DNA of 48,168 nucleotides, from positions 1 through 48,168 of the forward strand of contig NZ_AEEA01000045.1 of the NCBI RefSeq assembly GCF_000297095.1. The letters are read 5' to 3'. The notes beneath the pieces were generated by a model. That model had not been told where the DNA came from, ran no database searches, and was given only the letters and a program-made list of their open reading frames with translations. The stretch comes from Treponema primitia ZAS-1. Its GTDB lineage: Bacteria > Spirochaetota > Spirochaetia > Treponematales > Breznakiellaceae. Shown here piece after piece: positions 16,326 to 25,396 of this stretch; the first letter of the stretch is position 1; every line of letters starts with the position of its first letter. Position numbers and translations under genes: made by a program.

Positions 16326-17597
16326 ATGGCTGAATTGCACACGACTGAAATTGCCCCCACCCGGGCTTTCCTTATCAGCATTCGGGATGGTAAATCCGAT
16401 GCGGCGGAGGCGGAATCCCTGGCGAAGGAGCTTGTTGGGTTGGCGAAGACCCTGGGCTTTGAGATTGCCGCCCAGGAGAAGGTCCATATCCGGGAGCATC
16501 ATCATAAATTTGGACTGGGGACCGGGAAGGCTGACGAGATTGCCGGAAAGGCTGCGGAACTGGGGGTGGATTGCCTGGTTTTTGACGGTGAGCTCAGCCC
16601 CTCCCAGCAGCGGAACTGGGAACGGCTTACGGGGATTGCCGCAGTGGACCGGCAGGAGCTTATCATCCAGATATTTGCCGGACGGGCCAGAACCAGGGAG
16701 GCGGAAATCCAGGTTGCCCTGGCGGAGCTTTTCTACTCCCTGCCCCGGCTGACCCATAAGTACATCGACCTGTCCCGGCAGCGGGGGGGACGTTATGGGA
16801 CCAAGGGGTCCGGGGAGACCAAGCTGGAAACCGACCGGCGTCAGGTGGAGCAGCGTATATACCGGCTTAAGGAAGAATTGGCGGAGGTGCGCAAGCAGCG
16901 GGCGGTCCAGCGGAAGAAGCGGGACAAGGAATCGGTGTCCTGCACCCTGGTGGGTTACACCAATTCGGGGAAGTCCAGCCTGCTTAACGCCCTGACCGGC
17001 GCAGAGGTTTTGGCGGAGGACAAGCTCTTCGCCACATTGGACGCCACCACCCGGGTCCTCCCCGCCAAGGGACGCAACTTGGTTATCACCGATACTGTGG
17101 GCTTTATCCGTCGGCTGCCCCACGCCCTGGTGGACGCCTTCCGCTCCACCCTGGAAGAGGCTGTCCAGGCGGATCTGCTGATCCACGTCCTGGACGCCTC
17201 GGACCCGGATATGGATGCGTATTTTGAAACTACCCTTTCGGTACTCCGGGATCTGGGGGCAGACAAAAAACCTATGCTCACGGCGCTGAACAAGATCGAC
17301 TGCCTGGAGCCATCTCCGGATGCCCTGGAATCTCTGCTCCGCCGCTACCCCGGCGGTATTCCTGTTTCTGCATTGAGCGGCGCCGGGCTGGATGAACTGA
17401 AAGCGCGGATGATCGACGCCCTTTCCGGTCCGGTTCGGCGTTTCCGCTTTCCCCCGGACCGTTCCGACCTGGCAGCTCTGGTACACCGGAGCGGGACGGT
17501 GCTGCAGGAAACCTATGAAGGAACTTACATTGAACTGGAAGCCCAGGTAGAAGAGGATGTGGTGGGAAAACTGCGGGAGTACCTGGTTGATACATGA
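16326..17597 (+). CDS. hflX: GTPase HflX
   Basis: 423 aa from ATG 16326 (MAELHTTEIAPTRAFL); ATG 16284 would add 14 residues with no homologous look and has no ribosome site. The N-terminal HflX domain includes HIREHHHKFGLGTGKADEI and FDGELSPSQQRNWE; RGGRYGTKGSGETKLETDRR is the family linker. The G domain follows: G1 VGYTNSGKSS, G2/G3 around LFATLDATTR and DTVGFIRRLPH, G4 NKID. HflX binds ribosomes and rescues or splits stalled 70S particles in other bacteria. Ends 165 bp before fic. Confidence 0.95.
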   Translation: MAELHTTEIAPTRAFLISIRDGKSDAAEAESLAKELVGLAKTLGFEIAAQEKVHIREHHHKFGLGTGKADEIAGKAAELGVDCLVFDGELSPSQQRNWERLTGIAAVDRQELIIQIFAGRARTREAEIQVALAELFYSLPRLTHKYIDLSRQRGGRYGTKGSGETKLETDRRQVEQRIYRLKEELAEVRKQRAVQRKKRDKESVSCTLVGYTNSGKSSLLNALTGAEVLAEDKLFATLDATTRVLPAKGRNLVITDTVGFIRRLPHALVDAFRSTLEEAVQADLLIHVLDASDPDMDAYFETTLSVLRDLGADKKPMLTALNKIDCLEPSPDALESLLRRYPGGIPVSALSGAGLDELKARMIDALSGPVRRFRFPPDRSDLAALVHRSGTVLQETYEGTYIELEAQVEEDVVGKLREYLVDT

Positions 17598-17603
17598 AGG
17601 TGG

Positions 17604-17748
17604 AAACTGAAATAAAGCAGGAAAATAAGTAATTTTATTTCAGTTTTACTTGCAAAAATGAAATAAGAATGATAAAATGAAGTCGTTATTTCAGTTTTAT
17701 ATTTGAAACTGAAATAAGCGCCTTATAAAGACGCTGTTATTTCATTTT
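17604..17748. promoter_or_regulatory. Three 51-bp units of paired inverted half-sites upstream of fic
   Basis: Six 12-bp half-sites of AAACTGAAATAA or its complement: + at 17604-17615, 17655-17666 (AAAATGAAATAA) and 17706-17717; - (TTATTTCAGTTT) at 17635-17646, 17686-17697 and 17737-17748 (TTATTTCATTTT). Both series recur at exactly 51 bp; within a unit starts are 31 bp apart and between units 20 bp, close to three and two helical turns. The sequences between half-sites differ, so the half-sites are what is conserved. This looks like a cooperative operator for a protein binding one DNA face. AGGAAGG (17754-17760) follows as the fic ribosome site. Confidence 0.75.
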
Positions 17749-17761
17749 CAGGCAGGAAGGT

Positions 17762-18949
17762 ATGCAACTTGAGGCGAAATTTCCCCTGTATAACCGGGCA
17801 GGTTATCTTAAAGCTCAATTAAGCGGGGAGGCGCGGTATTTTTCGTTTCTCCCAAGCCCCCTACAGTCCATAACCCTGAACGGGCTGGATGATTCCTTCT
17901 ATTTTTTAATGGCCCAAACCAGGCATCAAATTGGGGTTCTTGATGTACTTTCTTCCCGAATTCCAAACATGGACCTGTTTATTTCCATGTATGTCCGCAA
18001 AGAGGCGCTCTTATCATCCCAAATAGAAGGGACCCAGGCGACCCTGGACGATATTCTCGATCCCCAGGCGGAACGGAACCGCAATCTCAACGTGGCGGAG
18101 GTCATCAATTATATAAAAGCAGTTCACCATGCCCTGGATCGCCTGGGGAAATTGCCCCTCTGTATCAGGCTGCTCAGGGAAACCCACGGGATACTCTTGG
18201 CAGGTAACCGGGGTGGGGAAAAAGCCCCGGGCGAATTTCGGCGTACCCAGAACTGGATAGGCCCCGGGGGAAGTACTATTAAAACCGCAAGTTTCGTTCC
18301 GCCGGCCCCGGAGGATCTGGCCCCGGCCCTGGATGATCTGGAACGGTTCATCAACGACGATATCCCGCTTACGGCGGAGTTTGCCGTTGATCCCCTTATT
18401 AAGGCCGCCCTGATTCACTATCAGTTTGAAACCATCCACCCTTTTCTGGACGGAAACGGCCGCATGGGCAGGCTTTTAATCATCCTCTACCTCTGTGAAA
18501 AAAAACTGCTCTCCAAGCCGGCGCTGTATATTTCCTGTTTTCTAAAACAGAACCAGGCGGAATATTACAACCGGCTCAGTGAAGTCCGACGAAGGGGTTC
18601 CTATGAGCAGTGGATACACTTTTTCATACGGGGCATCAAGGACACGACGGAAGACGCCATTGGTGCGATAGAACAGATGACAGCCCTGCGGGAGCGGAAT
18701 ACCGGGCGCATCGCCGCCCTGGGAAGATCCGCCAAAACAGCCCGGAAGTTGTATGATTATATTGAACGGAACCCCATTATCGAGATCGGCAAAACCGCGG
18801 AGGACCTGGATCTTTCCTTTAATACTGCGGCAAAGGCGGTGAACCACCTGACAACTCTGAACATCCTCCGTCCCACCGCCGATGCCAAGCGGAACCGCTG
18901 TTTTGCCTATGAGGACTACCTGGCTATACTGCGAAAGGATACGGAGTAG
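17762..18949 (+). CDS. Fic family protein with intramolecular inhibitory motif and C-terminal winged helix
   Basis: 395 aa. Fic enzymes transfer AMP (or related groups) to target proteins. The active-site loop HPFLDGNGRMGRLL is near residues 225-238, fully matching HxFxDGNGRxxR. An inhibitory motif SSQIEG at residues 85-90 fits (S/T)xxxE(G/N) on the N-terminal side of the same chain, so it is a self-inhibited (class II) Fic. The C-terminal 70 residues (ARKLYDYIERNPIIEIGKTAEDLDLSFNTAAKAVNHLT) form a winged helix that could bind the repeats upstream and give autoregulation; that is inference. Ribosome site AGGAAGG. No separate antitoxin gene (such as fid/fiT) is adjacent. Confidence 0.9.
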   Translation: MQLEAKFPLYNRAGYLKAQLSGEARYFSFLPSPLQSITLNGLDDSFYFLMAQTRHQIGVLDVLSSRIPNMDLFISMYVRKEALLSSQIEGTQATLDDILDPQAERNRNLNVAEVINYIKAVHHALDRLGKLPLCIRLLRETHGILLAGNRGGEKAPGEFRRTQNWIGPGGSTIKTASFVPPAPEDLAPALDDLERFINDDIPLTAEFAVDPLIKAALIHYQFETIHPFLDGNGRMGRLLIILYLCEKKLLSKPALYISCFLKQNQAEYYNRLSEVRRRGSYEQWIHFFIRGIKDTTEDAIGAIEQMTALRERNTGRIAALGRSAKTARKLYDYIERNPIIEIGKTAEDLDLSFNTAAKAVNHLTTLNILRPTADAKRNRCFAYEDYLAILRKDTE

Positions 18950-18957
18950 CGCAACGC

Positions 18958-21564
18958 CTACCCCTTCCTGAACACCAAGCCTTCTGTCTTTCCGTCAGAA
19001 GCCCGGTCTGCAACCACGGTTTCCCCGTCCTTGATCTTTCCGGCGATGATCCCCTTGGCCAGGGGGTTTTCCAGATCCGACTGTATGGTCCGCTTTAAGG
19101 GCCGCGCGCCGAAGAGGGGATCGTAACCCCGCTCCGCCAAAAGATGTTTAGCGCCGTCGGTGACCGTAAGGGTGATCTTCCGGTCCAAAAGCCGGGCGGA
19201 AAGGCGCTTGAGCTGGATGTCCACAATTTTACTGATCTCGTCCCTGCCCAGGCGGTTGAATATCACTGTCTCGTCGATGCGGTTTAAGAATTCTGGACGG
19301 AAACTCTGTTTGAGGAGTTCCATCAACCCATCTTTAATTTCATCGGGGTTTTTGGTTCCCAAAATCAGGTCCGATCCGAGGTTACTGGTCATAATAATGA
19401 TCACGTTCTTAAAGTCCACCACCCGGCCCTGACCGTCGGTGAGCCGGCCATCGTCGAGGATCTGGAGGAAGACGTTGAATACCTCCTGGTGAGCCTTTTC
19501 GATTTCGTCAAAGAGAATAACGCTGTAGGGACGGCGGCGTACCGCTTCGGTAAGCTGGCCGCCCTGCTCGTAACCCACATAACCCGGGGGCGCCCCGATG
19601 AGACGGCTTACGGAATGTTTCTCGCCGTACTCGCTCATGTCGATCCGGGTCAGGGCCTTTTCATCGTTGAAGAGAAAGTCCGCCAGGGTTTTTGCCAGTT
19701 CCGTCTTGCCCACGCCGGTGGGGCCGAGGAACAGGAATGAGCCCAGGGGACGGGCTGCGTCGGAGAGCCCGGCTTTGTTGCGCCGTATGGCGTCCGCCAC
19801 CGCTTCTACCGCAGAACGCTGGCCCACCACCCGCTGTTCCAGTACCTTTTCCAGTTCCAGGTACTTCTGCAGTTCCCCGCTGAGCATCTTTGAAACGGGG
19901 ATGCCCGTCCAGGTTGATACTACCTGGGCAATATCTTCTTCGCTCACCTCTTCCCGGAGCAGGGCCGGCGTACCCTTGCCGGTGGAGCTTTCCCGCTTCG
20001 CCTCCATGAGACCGGTGAGCCGGGTCAGTTCTTTCTGCGCATCGGGGATCAGGCCGTGTTTCACTTCCGCAGCCTTTGATAAATTTCCTTCCCGCTCCCA
20101 ACGGGCTTCTTCAATGCGCAGTTCTTCTATTTTTTGTTTGATCTCCCGGATCTTCTGAATGTCCTGTTTTTCGTTATCCCACCGGGCTTTCATGGCGTCC
20201 CGTTCGGAGCTGAGGTCGGCGATTTCCTTTTCCAGCTTTTGCAGCCGGTCTTTGGATGCACCGTCCTCCTCACGCTTCAGCGCCTGCTGTTCGATGGAGA
20301 GCTGCAGCAGCCTGCGTTCCAGCTTGTCCAGTTCCGTGGGCCGGCTGTCCAGCTCCATCTTGAGCCGGCTCGCCGCCTCGTCCACCAGGTCAATGGCCTT
20401 GTCCGGGAGGAAGCGGCTGGTGATGTACCGGTCCGACAGTGTTGCTGCGGCAACCAGGGCCTCGTCTTTAATCCGCACCCCATGGTGCACCTCGTAGCGT
20501 TCCTGCAGACCCCGCAGTATCGCTATCGTATCTTCCACGGAAGGCTCCGCAGTATAGACCTGCTGGAAGCGCCGTTCCAAGGCGGCGTCCTTTTCGATGT
20601 GTTTGCGGTACTCGTCCAGGGTGGTGGCGCCTATGCAGCGGAGTTCCCCCCGGGCCAGGGCGGGCTTCAACAGGTTGGATGCGTCGGTAGCCCCCTCTGC
20701 GGCCCCGGCTCCAACCAGGGTGTGGAGCTCGTCGATGAACAGTATTATGTTTCCGTCCGCAGCCTGGACCTCGTGGATCACCGCCTTAAGCCGCTCCTCA
20801 AATTCGCCGCGGAACTTGGCCCCCGCCACCAGGGCCCCTAAGTCCAGGGCCAGGAGCTTCTTCCCCTTGAGCCCCTCGGGTACATCCCCGGCAACGATAC
20901 GCCGGGCTAAGCCTTCGGCGATAGCGGTTTTCCCTACACCGGGTTCGCCGATGAGAACCGGATTGTTCTTGGTGCGGCGGGACAGGACCTGCATTACCCG
21001 GCGAATCTCCTCGTCCCGGCCTATTACCGGGTCCAGCTTTTCCTGCCGGGCCAGGGCGGTGAGGTCCCGGCAGTATTTGTCCAGGACCTGGTACTTACCT
21101 TCGGGGTTTTGGTCCGTAACCCGGGTGTTCCCCCGCACCTGCTTCAGCGCGGCGAGGATAGCGTTTTTGGTGACCCCGGCTTTTTTAAGAAGTTCCGCAA
21201 CCTTTCCTTCCCCGGCGGTAATGGCGAGAAGGATATGCTCGGTGGAAATGAAATCATCCTTTAAGGAGGCAGCTTCATTTTCCGCCTTGGCCAATACCTT
21301 GGAGGCTGCGGAGGATAAGTAGATCTGTGCAGCATCGCCGAAAATTTTAGGATTCGCCGTAACCAGGGCTTCAGTATCGGTTTTGATCCGGTCCGCATTG
21401 GCCCCGATTTGCTTGATAATAGGCAAAACAATGCCATCTTCTTGGCTAAGCAGGGCCAGAAGCAGGTGTTCGGTTTCAATCTGGGAATGGTCATTTTTTT
21501 GGGCAATTCCGGAGGCCGCATTAACAGCTTCCTGCGCTTTAACGGTTAATTTTTCGAAATCCAT
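18958..21564 (-). CDS. clpB: ClpB disaggregase
   Basis: 868 aa, full length. AAA+ chaperone that extracts proteins from aggregates with DnaK. The N-terminal ClpN repeats (MDFEKLTVKAQEAVNAASG, TEHLLLALL) are followed by NBD1 with Walker A GEPGVGKTA and Walker B IILFIDE, a coiled M-domain (LEKEIADLSSERDAMKARWD) that distinguishes ClpB from ClpA/C, and NBD2 with GPTGVGKTELAK and LFDEIEKAH. The C-terminus (GYDPLFGARPLKRTIQ) is normal. AAGGA precedes the ATG at 8 bases. No CIRCE element is visible in the 125-bp upstream gap. It converges with fic (9-bp gap). Confidence 0.97.
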   Translation of the reverse strand: MDFEKLTVKAQEAVNAASGIAQKNDHSQIETEHLLLALLSQEDGIVLPIIKQIGANADRIKTDTEALVTANPKIFGDAAQIYLSSAASKVLAKAENEAASLKDDFISTEHILLAITAGEGKVAELLKKAGVTKNAILAALKQVRGNTRVTDQNPEGKYQVLDKYCRDLTALARQEKLDPVIGRDEEIRRVMQVLSRRTKNNPVLIGEPGVGKTAIAEGLARRIVAGDVPEGLKGKKLLALDLGALVAGAKFRGEFEERLKAVIHEVQAADGNIILFIDELHTLVGAGAAEGATDASNLLKPALARGELRCIGATTLDEYRKHIEKDAALERRFQQVYTAEPSVEDTIAILRGLQERYEVHHGVRIKDEALVAAATLSDRYITSRFLPDKAIDLVDEAASRLKMELDSRPTELDKLERRLLQLSIEQQALKREEDGASKDRLQKLEKEIADLSSERDAMKARWDNEKQDIQKIREIKQKIEELRIEEARWEREGNLSKAAEVKHGLIPDAQKELTRLTGLMEAKRESSTGKGTPALLREEVSEEDIAQVVSTWTGIPVSKMLSGELQKYLELEKVLEQRVVGQRSAVEAVADAIRRNKAGLSDAARPLGSFLFLGPTGVGKTELAKTLADFLFNDEKALTRIDMSEYGEKHSVSRLIGAPPGYVGYEQGGQLTEAVRRRPYSVILFDEIEKAHQEVFNVFLQILDDGRLTDGQGRVVDFKNVIIIMTSNLGSDLILGTKNPDEIKDGLMELLKQSFRPEFLNRIDETVIFNRLGRDEISKIVDIQLKRLSARLLDRKITLTVTDGAKHLLAERGYDPLFGARPLKRTIQSDLENPLAKGIIAGKIKDGETVVADRASDGKTEGLVFRKG

Positions 21565-21636
21565 GGTTTTTTTCCTTATAATTATAAGATACAGAAAGGG
21601 ACAGGGATGGACAAGAAAAAGGTGTATTCATTGCTA

Positions 21637-21665
21637 TTGCCAATATATTCCTAGTAATATAGTAT
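21637..21665 (+). promoter_or_regulatory. Promoter upstream of the aminotransferase
   Basis: TTGCCA (21637-21642), 17-bp spacer, TAGTAT (21660-21665), then a purine-rich ribosome site (GATAAGAGG) before ATG 21690. Confidence 0.5.
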
Positions 21666-21689
21666 GTTAAATAGGATAAGAGGTTTAAT

Positions 21690-22811
21690 ATGAACTATAA
21701 TTTTGATGAACCCCTCAACCGCAGGGGTTTCGGCAGTACCAAGTGGGATACTACTGCGGGAGACGTGCTCCCCATGTTTGTGGCGGATATGGATTTCAAA
21801 TCCGCCCCGGCGATTATTGAGGCGATACAGGCAAAGCTGGACCATGGCGTTTTTGGTTACGGCCGGGACCAGGAATTCCCCGGGGTAATCAAGAAATGGT
21901 TCCAGGATGAGTACAAGGTAACCATTAAGGAGGAGTGGTTGACACTGCTCCCGGCGATTGTCCCGGTCCTTGCGGCGGTAAGCCGCCTGCGGGAGGGTCG
22001 GGTCCTGATCAACACCCCCAACTACCATGTGCTCCTGGCCGCTCCGGGTAAAGCCGGGAAAGGGACGATCCTTTCACCTTTGAAAAACACCGAAGAGTAT
22101 TACGAGATCGATTTTGACGATCTGGCAAACCGCATTCAGGATGATGTTAAACTTTTCTACCTTTGTAACCCCCAGAATCCTGTGGGGAGGGTCTATAAAT
22201 ACGAAGAGCTAAGGGAATTAAGCCGTTTCGCCCAGGAGAGGGGGCTTATCGTCATATCCGATGAGGCCCATTGCGGCCTGGTGTATGACCGCCCCCACCT
22301 TCCCTGGTTCTCGGTAGATGAATACGCCGCTAACCAAAGTATCACCATCATGGGGCCCGGAAAAACCTACAATATGGCGGGACTGCCCTTTGGTTTTGCG
22401 ATCATCCCCAACCCGGTTCTTCGGGAGGAATTCGTCAAAACCTGCTATGCCCTGTCCAATCCGGGAATTCTCAACGTGGCTGCAGCGAAGGCTGCCTATG
22501 GATCTTCCCGGGAATGGCATCTGCAGTTGGTGGATTACCTCAAGGGGAACCGGGATTACCTGGAAAAGGAACTTAAATCTATCTCCGGAGTAAAATTTAC
22601 CCATGTGGAGGGTACCTACTTACAGTGGATCGATTTCCGCCCCCTGGGAATACCGAACCCCTACCAGTGGCTGCAGGACAAGGCCAAAATCCTCCCCAAC
22701 AATGGGAAGCCCTTCGGACTGGACGGCTATGTGCGGATCAATTTCGGAACAACCCGGGCCAGGTTGGAGGAAGCGGTTAAGCGGATTAAGGACAATCTAC
22801 CTAAGGGGTAA
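21690..22811 (+). CDS. PatB/MalY-type PLP aminotransferase (cystathionine beta-lyase-like)
   Basis: 373 aa. Fold-type I PLP enzyme: N-terminal NRRGFGSTKWD and MFVADMDFKSAPAI are hallmarks of the PatB/MalY group; YLCNPQNPVGRVY, ISDEAHCGLVY (PLP Asp and neighbours) and GPGKTYNMAGLPFG, carrying the Schiff-base lysine. Members cleave cystathionine; E. coli MalY also represses the maltose regulator MalT. Its position before a disaccharide operon is reminiscent of that pairing, but MalT is absent here and the link is only suggestive. LacI follows after 62 bp. Confidence 0.85.
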   Translation: MNYNFDEPLNRRGFGSTKWDTTAGDVLPMFVADMDFKSAPAIIEAIQAKLDHGVFGYGRDQEFPGVIKKWFQDEYKVTIKEEWLTLLPAIVPVLAAVSRLREGRVLINTPNYHVLLAAPGKAGKGTILSPLKNTEEYYEIDFDDLANRIQDDVKLFYLCNPQNPVGRVYKYEELRELSRFAQERGLIVISDEAHCGLVYDRPHLPWFSVDEYAANQSITIMGPGKTYNMAGLPFGFAIIPNPVLREEFVKTCYALSNPGILNVAAAKAAYGSSREWHLQLVDYLKGNRDYLEKELKSISGVKFTHVEGTYLQWIDFRPLGIPNPYQWLQDKAKILPNNGKPFGLDGYVRINFGTTRARLEEAVKRIKDNLPKG

Positions 22812-22873
22812 CATGGCGATAAAACTATGCTATAATTTATAAGAACACCATACAATTTTACAAAGGGATATTT

Positions 22874-23866
22874 ATGGTCATAGGGATACGGGATATAGCG
22901 GCAGCGGCGGGAGTTTCAGTTTCCACGGTATCCAATGTGATGAACAACCGGCCCAATGTGGGGGAAGCAGTCAGGGCCAGGGTGCTGAAAATTTGCAAGG
23001 AGATGAATTATATCCCCAATGCCGCCGGGAAGAGCCTTAAATCCAGGAAAAGCAAAACCATTCTATTTAACTTTAGCGATTTTGACCGGAGTTTCTATTT
23101 AGAAATTATTGAGGGGATCAACGATTATGCCGGGGCTAACGGCTACGATCTGATGATCTGTACCACCAAGTCTTGCGAAAAGTACATGCATAACAGCCTA
23201 ACCGATGGCTGTATCATCCTTGATGGGCGGATGAAAACCGAAACACTCCTTAGAGCGGCCCGGGAACAGTATCCCATCGTGACGCTTGACCGGGTATTGG
23301 CCGTTCCCCATCCCCATATCAAGAGTCTGGTGGTGAATAACTACGATCCCGTAAGCGAAATGATGGAGGAAATCCTGCGCCGGGGATACCGGAAATGCGC
23401 TTTTATAGGCGGCCCCGAGCATACCGATGACAATAAAGAGCGATTCCAGGCTTTTTTAGATGTGTTGAACAAAAGCGATATCCCTTTTCGGCGGGAAAAT
23501 TATTTTTCCGGGGATTACCGGGAGAACAGCGGGGGCCAGGCGGTAAAGATCCTCATGCTGGCGGAAGAGCTGCCGGAAATCCTGATATGCGCCAACGATA
23601 ACATGGCCATAGGCGCCATGAAAGCCCTGCAGGAACGGGGGCTTAGGATACCTGAGGATGTGGCCATAACGGGTTTTGACGACTGCGAACGGGCTGAAAC
23701 CCTGGGGCTTACCACCGTGACCATCCCGAATTATGAGCGGGGCTATTTGGCCGCCCGTTCTTTAATAGAAAACATAAACGGGAAAAATAATTTTGAACCC
23801 ATGAAAATTTCCGCGGCGGTAACCTGGCGGAAAACCGTGGCGCCGATTTTTATCAATAATAAGTAA
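22874..23866 (+). CDS. LacI-family transcriptional regulator of the downstream disaccharide operon
   Basis: 330 aa. The HTH at residues 4-25 reads IRDIAAAAGVSVSTVSNVMN, with RPNVGEAVRARVLKICKEMNYIPN after it (hinge-helix region). The remaining 270 residues are a periplasmic-binding-protein-like sensor domain (FNFSDFDRSFYLEIIEGIND to GFDDCERAETLGLTTVTIPN). The TATAAT at 22831-22836 may be its -10 element. It lies 192 bp before the binding-protein gene whose promoter carries a LacI-type site (24021-24030), so it probably represses the operon until its sugar is present. Confidence 0.93.
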   Translation: MVIGIRDIAAAAGVSVSTVSNVMNNRPNVGEAVRARVLKICKEMNYIPNAAGKSLKSRKSKTILFNFSDFDRSFYLEIIEGINDYAGANGYDLMICTTKSCEKYMHNSLTDGCIILDGRMKTETLLRAAREQYPIVTLDRVLAVPHPHIKSLVVNNYDPVSEMMEEILRRGYRKCAFIGGPEHTDDNKERFQAFLDVLNKSDIPFRRENYFSGDYRENSGGQAVKILMLAEELPEILICANDNMAIGAMKALQERGLRIPEDVAITGFDDCERAETLGLTTVTIPNYERGYLAARSLIENINGKNNFEPMKISAAVTWRKTVAPIFINNK

Positions 23867-23987
23867 AATTTACTTCATTTTACTATTTTTATTTTATCAA
23901 AATACTCCGGAAACAGCAATTATCAGGCATAATCTCCTTAATTAAGATAATAAACCATAGGATCTCATAAAAATAATAAAAAAAGCG

Positions 23988-24030
23988 TTGACAGATCAAA
24001 AAACCTGGCTTATCATTAGTAAAACGTTTT
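23988..24030 (+). promoter_or_regulatory. Strong promoter with LacI-type operator at the start site
   Basis: TTGACA (23988-23993), a 17-bp spacer and TATCAT (24011-24016). The perfect 10-bp palindrome AAAACGTTTT with a central CG, typical of LacI-family operators, lies at 24021-24030 over the expected start of transcription. GGAGG (24048-24052) follows. Confidence 0.7.
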
Positions 24031-24058
24031 ATAACGATTTATTTTATGGAGGATGCTT

Positions 24059-25282
24059 ATGAAAAATCATGTAAAGGCAGGAACTTTGGTATTGATCGGA
24101 TTGGCCCTATCTTTGCCCCTTTATGGGGGAGGGTCAAAGGATGCCGGTGGGAATAAGTTTGTTATTTTCCAATCGAAGGTAGAAATTACCACCCAGCTTG
24201 AGGCGGCCGCCAAGGCTTATCAGAAGGAAACAGGGGTGGAGGTGGAAGTTTGGAGTACCACCGGGGACGACTATTTCCACCAGCTGCGAACCCGGATTGC
24301 CAATAACCAGGGACCTACCCTCTTTTCCCTGACCCCGGGGGCAGAAATCACCCAGGTGGCGAATTACCTTGAGGATTTGAGCGCCCTGCCCTTTGTTAAG
24401 GACATCGCGGATTCCATGCTTTCCAAGAGCAGCGGTAAGGTTATCGGCATACCCTACACGGTGGAAGGTTTTGGTTTGGTTTACAATAAGAGCCTTACCA
24501 ACCCTGCCGCTGTCCGGGATTACAATTCCTTTGTAAAGCTGCTGCAGGATTCCAAAGCAGCGGGGATTAACGGCGTTGGTCTTTCGCAGGAAAGCTATTT
24601 CCTCATCGGCCACATCCTTAACACTCCCTTTGCGGTGATGCCTAATATGGAACAGTATATGGACCGGCTCGCCAAGGGAGAAGTAAAGATGGCGGACACC
24701 AAGGAATTCCAGGAATTCGCCCGGTTTTATGCCGCCATCCGGGACAACTCCTATAACCCCCTGGAGGTAAACTACGACCGGGAATGCGGGGACTTTGCCA
24801 CCGGCAAGACCGCCGCTATTCACCAGGGGAATTGGTGTTACCCCATGTTTGCGGACTACAAGGTCAACTTTGAAATAGGTCTTATGCCCTTCCCCTTAGG
24901 CGGCAATGATAAGCTGGCGGTCAGCGTCCCCACGGTCTGGAGCGTCAATTCCCAGGCTCCGGAGGCTCAGCGGAAGCTGGCTAAGGACTTCCTTACCTGG
25001 CTGTATACCAGCGAAAACGGTAAGCGCTTTGTTACCGAAGAATTCGGCTTTATCCCCGTGGTTAAGGGTATGACTTCAAACAACCTCGATCCCCTTTCCG
25101 CGGAAGTTTCCCGGTATGCTACGGAAGGCAAGACCATCCCCTGGGCGACGAATCTTTATCCTGCGGGCATTGTGGATGTTTACCTGGCTCCGACGGCCCA
25201 GCAGTTCTTTACCTCCAAAATGACTCCCCAGGAATTCCTGGTCGCCCTGGATAACGCCTGGGCAAAGGCATCGGGAAGATAG
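24059..25282 (+). CDS. Sugar ABC transporter substrate-binding protein
   Basis: 407 aa. ATG 24059 is chosen because GGAGG is 6 bases before it; ATG 24053 touches the ribosome site. The leader MKNHVKAGTLVLIGLALSLP ends near LYGGG and lacks a lipobox cysteine, so the protein seems to be secreted rather than lipid-anchored. The mature part looks like a cluster-1 sugar-binding protein (NKFVIFQSKVEITTQLEAAA; AIHQGNWCYPMFADYKV; TVWSVNSQAPEAQRKLAKDF). With a GH65 phosphorylase in the operon, the ligand is probably an alpha-linked disaccharide. It is followed by hairpins that may keep its expression above the permeases. Confidence 0.9.
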   Translation: MKNHVKAGTLVLIGLALSLPLYGGGSKDAGGNKFVIFQSKVEITTQLEAAAKAYQKETGVEVEVWSTTGDDYFHQLRTRIANNQGPTLFSLTPGAEITQVANYLEDLSALPFVKDIADSMLSKSSGKVIGIPYTVEGFGLVYNKSLTNPAAVRDYNSFVKLLQDSKAAGINGVGLSQESYFLIGHILNTPFAVMPNMEQYMDRLAKGEVKMADTKEFQEFARFYAAIRDNSYNPLEVNYDRECGDFATGKTAAIHQGNWCYPMFADYKVNFEIGLMPFPLGGNDKLAVSVPTVWSVNSQAPEAQRKLAKDFLTWLYTSENGKRFVTEEFGFIPVVKGMTSNNLDPLSAEVSRYATEGKTIPWATNLYPAGIVDVYLAPTAQQFFTSKMTPQEFLVALDNAWAKASGR

Positions 25283-25292
25283 TTTGAGAATT

Positions 25293-25373
25293 CGCCCCGG
25301 CGCCGGGGCGTTGCGGCGGAGGAATGGCGTGGAAAATTCCGTGCCGTTCTTTCCGCAGTAAAACTGTTTTTTT
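25293..25373 (+). terminator. Intercistronic hairpins and T run between binding protein and permeases
   Basis: A perfect 18-bp palindrome CGCCCCGGCGCCGGGGCG (25293-25310), then a long imperfect hairpin (25316-25356, GCGGA/TCCGC outer stem), then CAGT-AAA-ACTG (25356-25366) with T7 (25367-25373). Such structures often stabilise the upstream message or terminate partly, giving more binding protein than permease. Confidence 0.65.
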
Positions 25374-25396
25374 AATATTGATGAGAAGGAGCATAT

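Noticed and set aside
17604..17748. CRISPR-like array
   Set aside because: Conserved parts are 12-bp alternating inverted half-sites and there are only three units; no cas genes and no constant direct repeat.
21565..21689. CIRCE or sigma-32-like heat-shock element before clpB
   Set aside because: No TTAGCACTC-type inverted repeat and no clear heat-shock promoter was seen.
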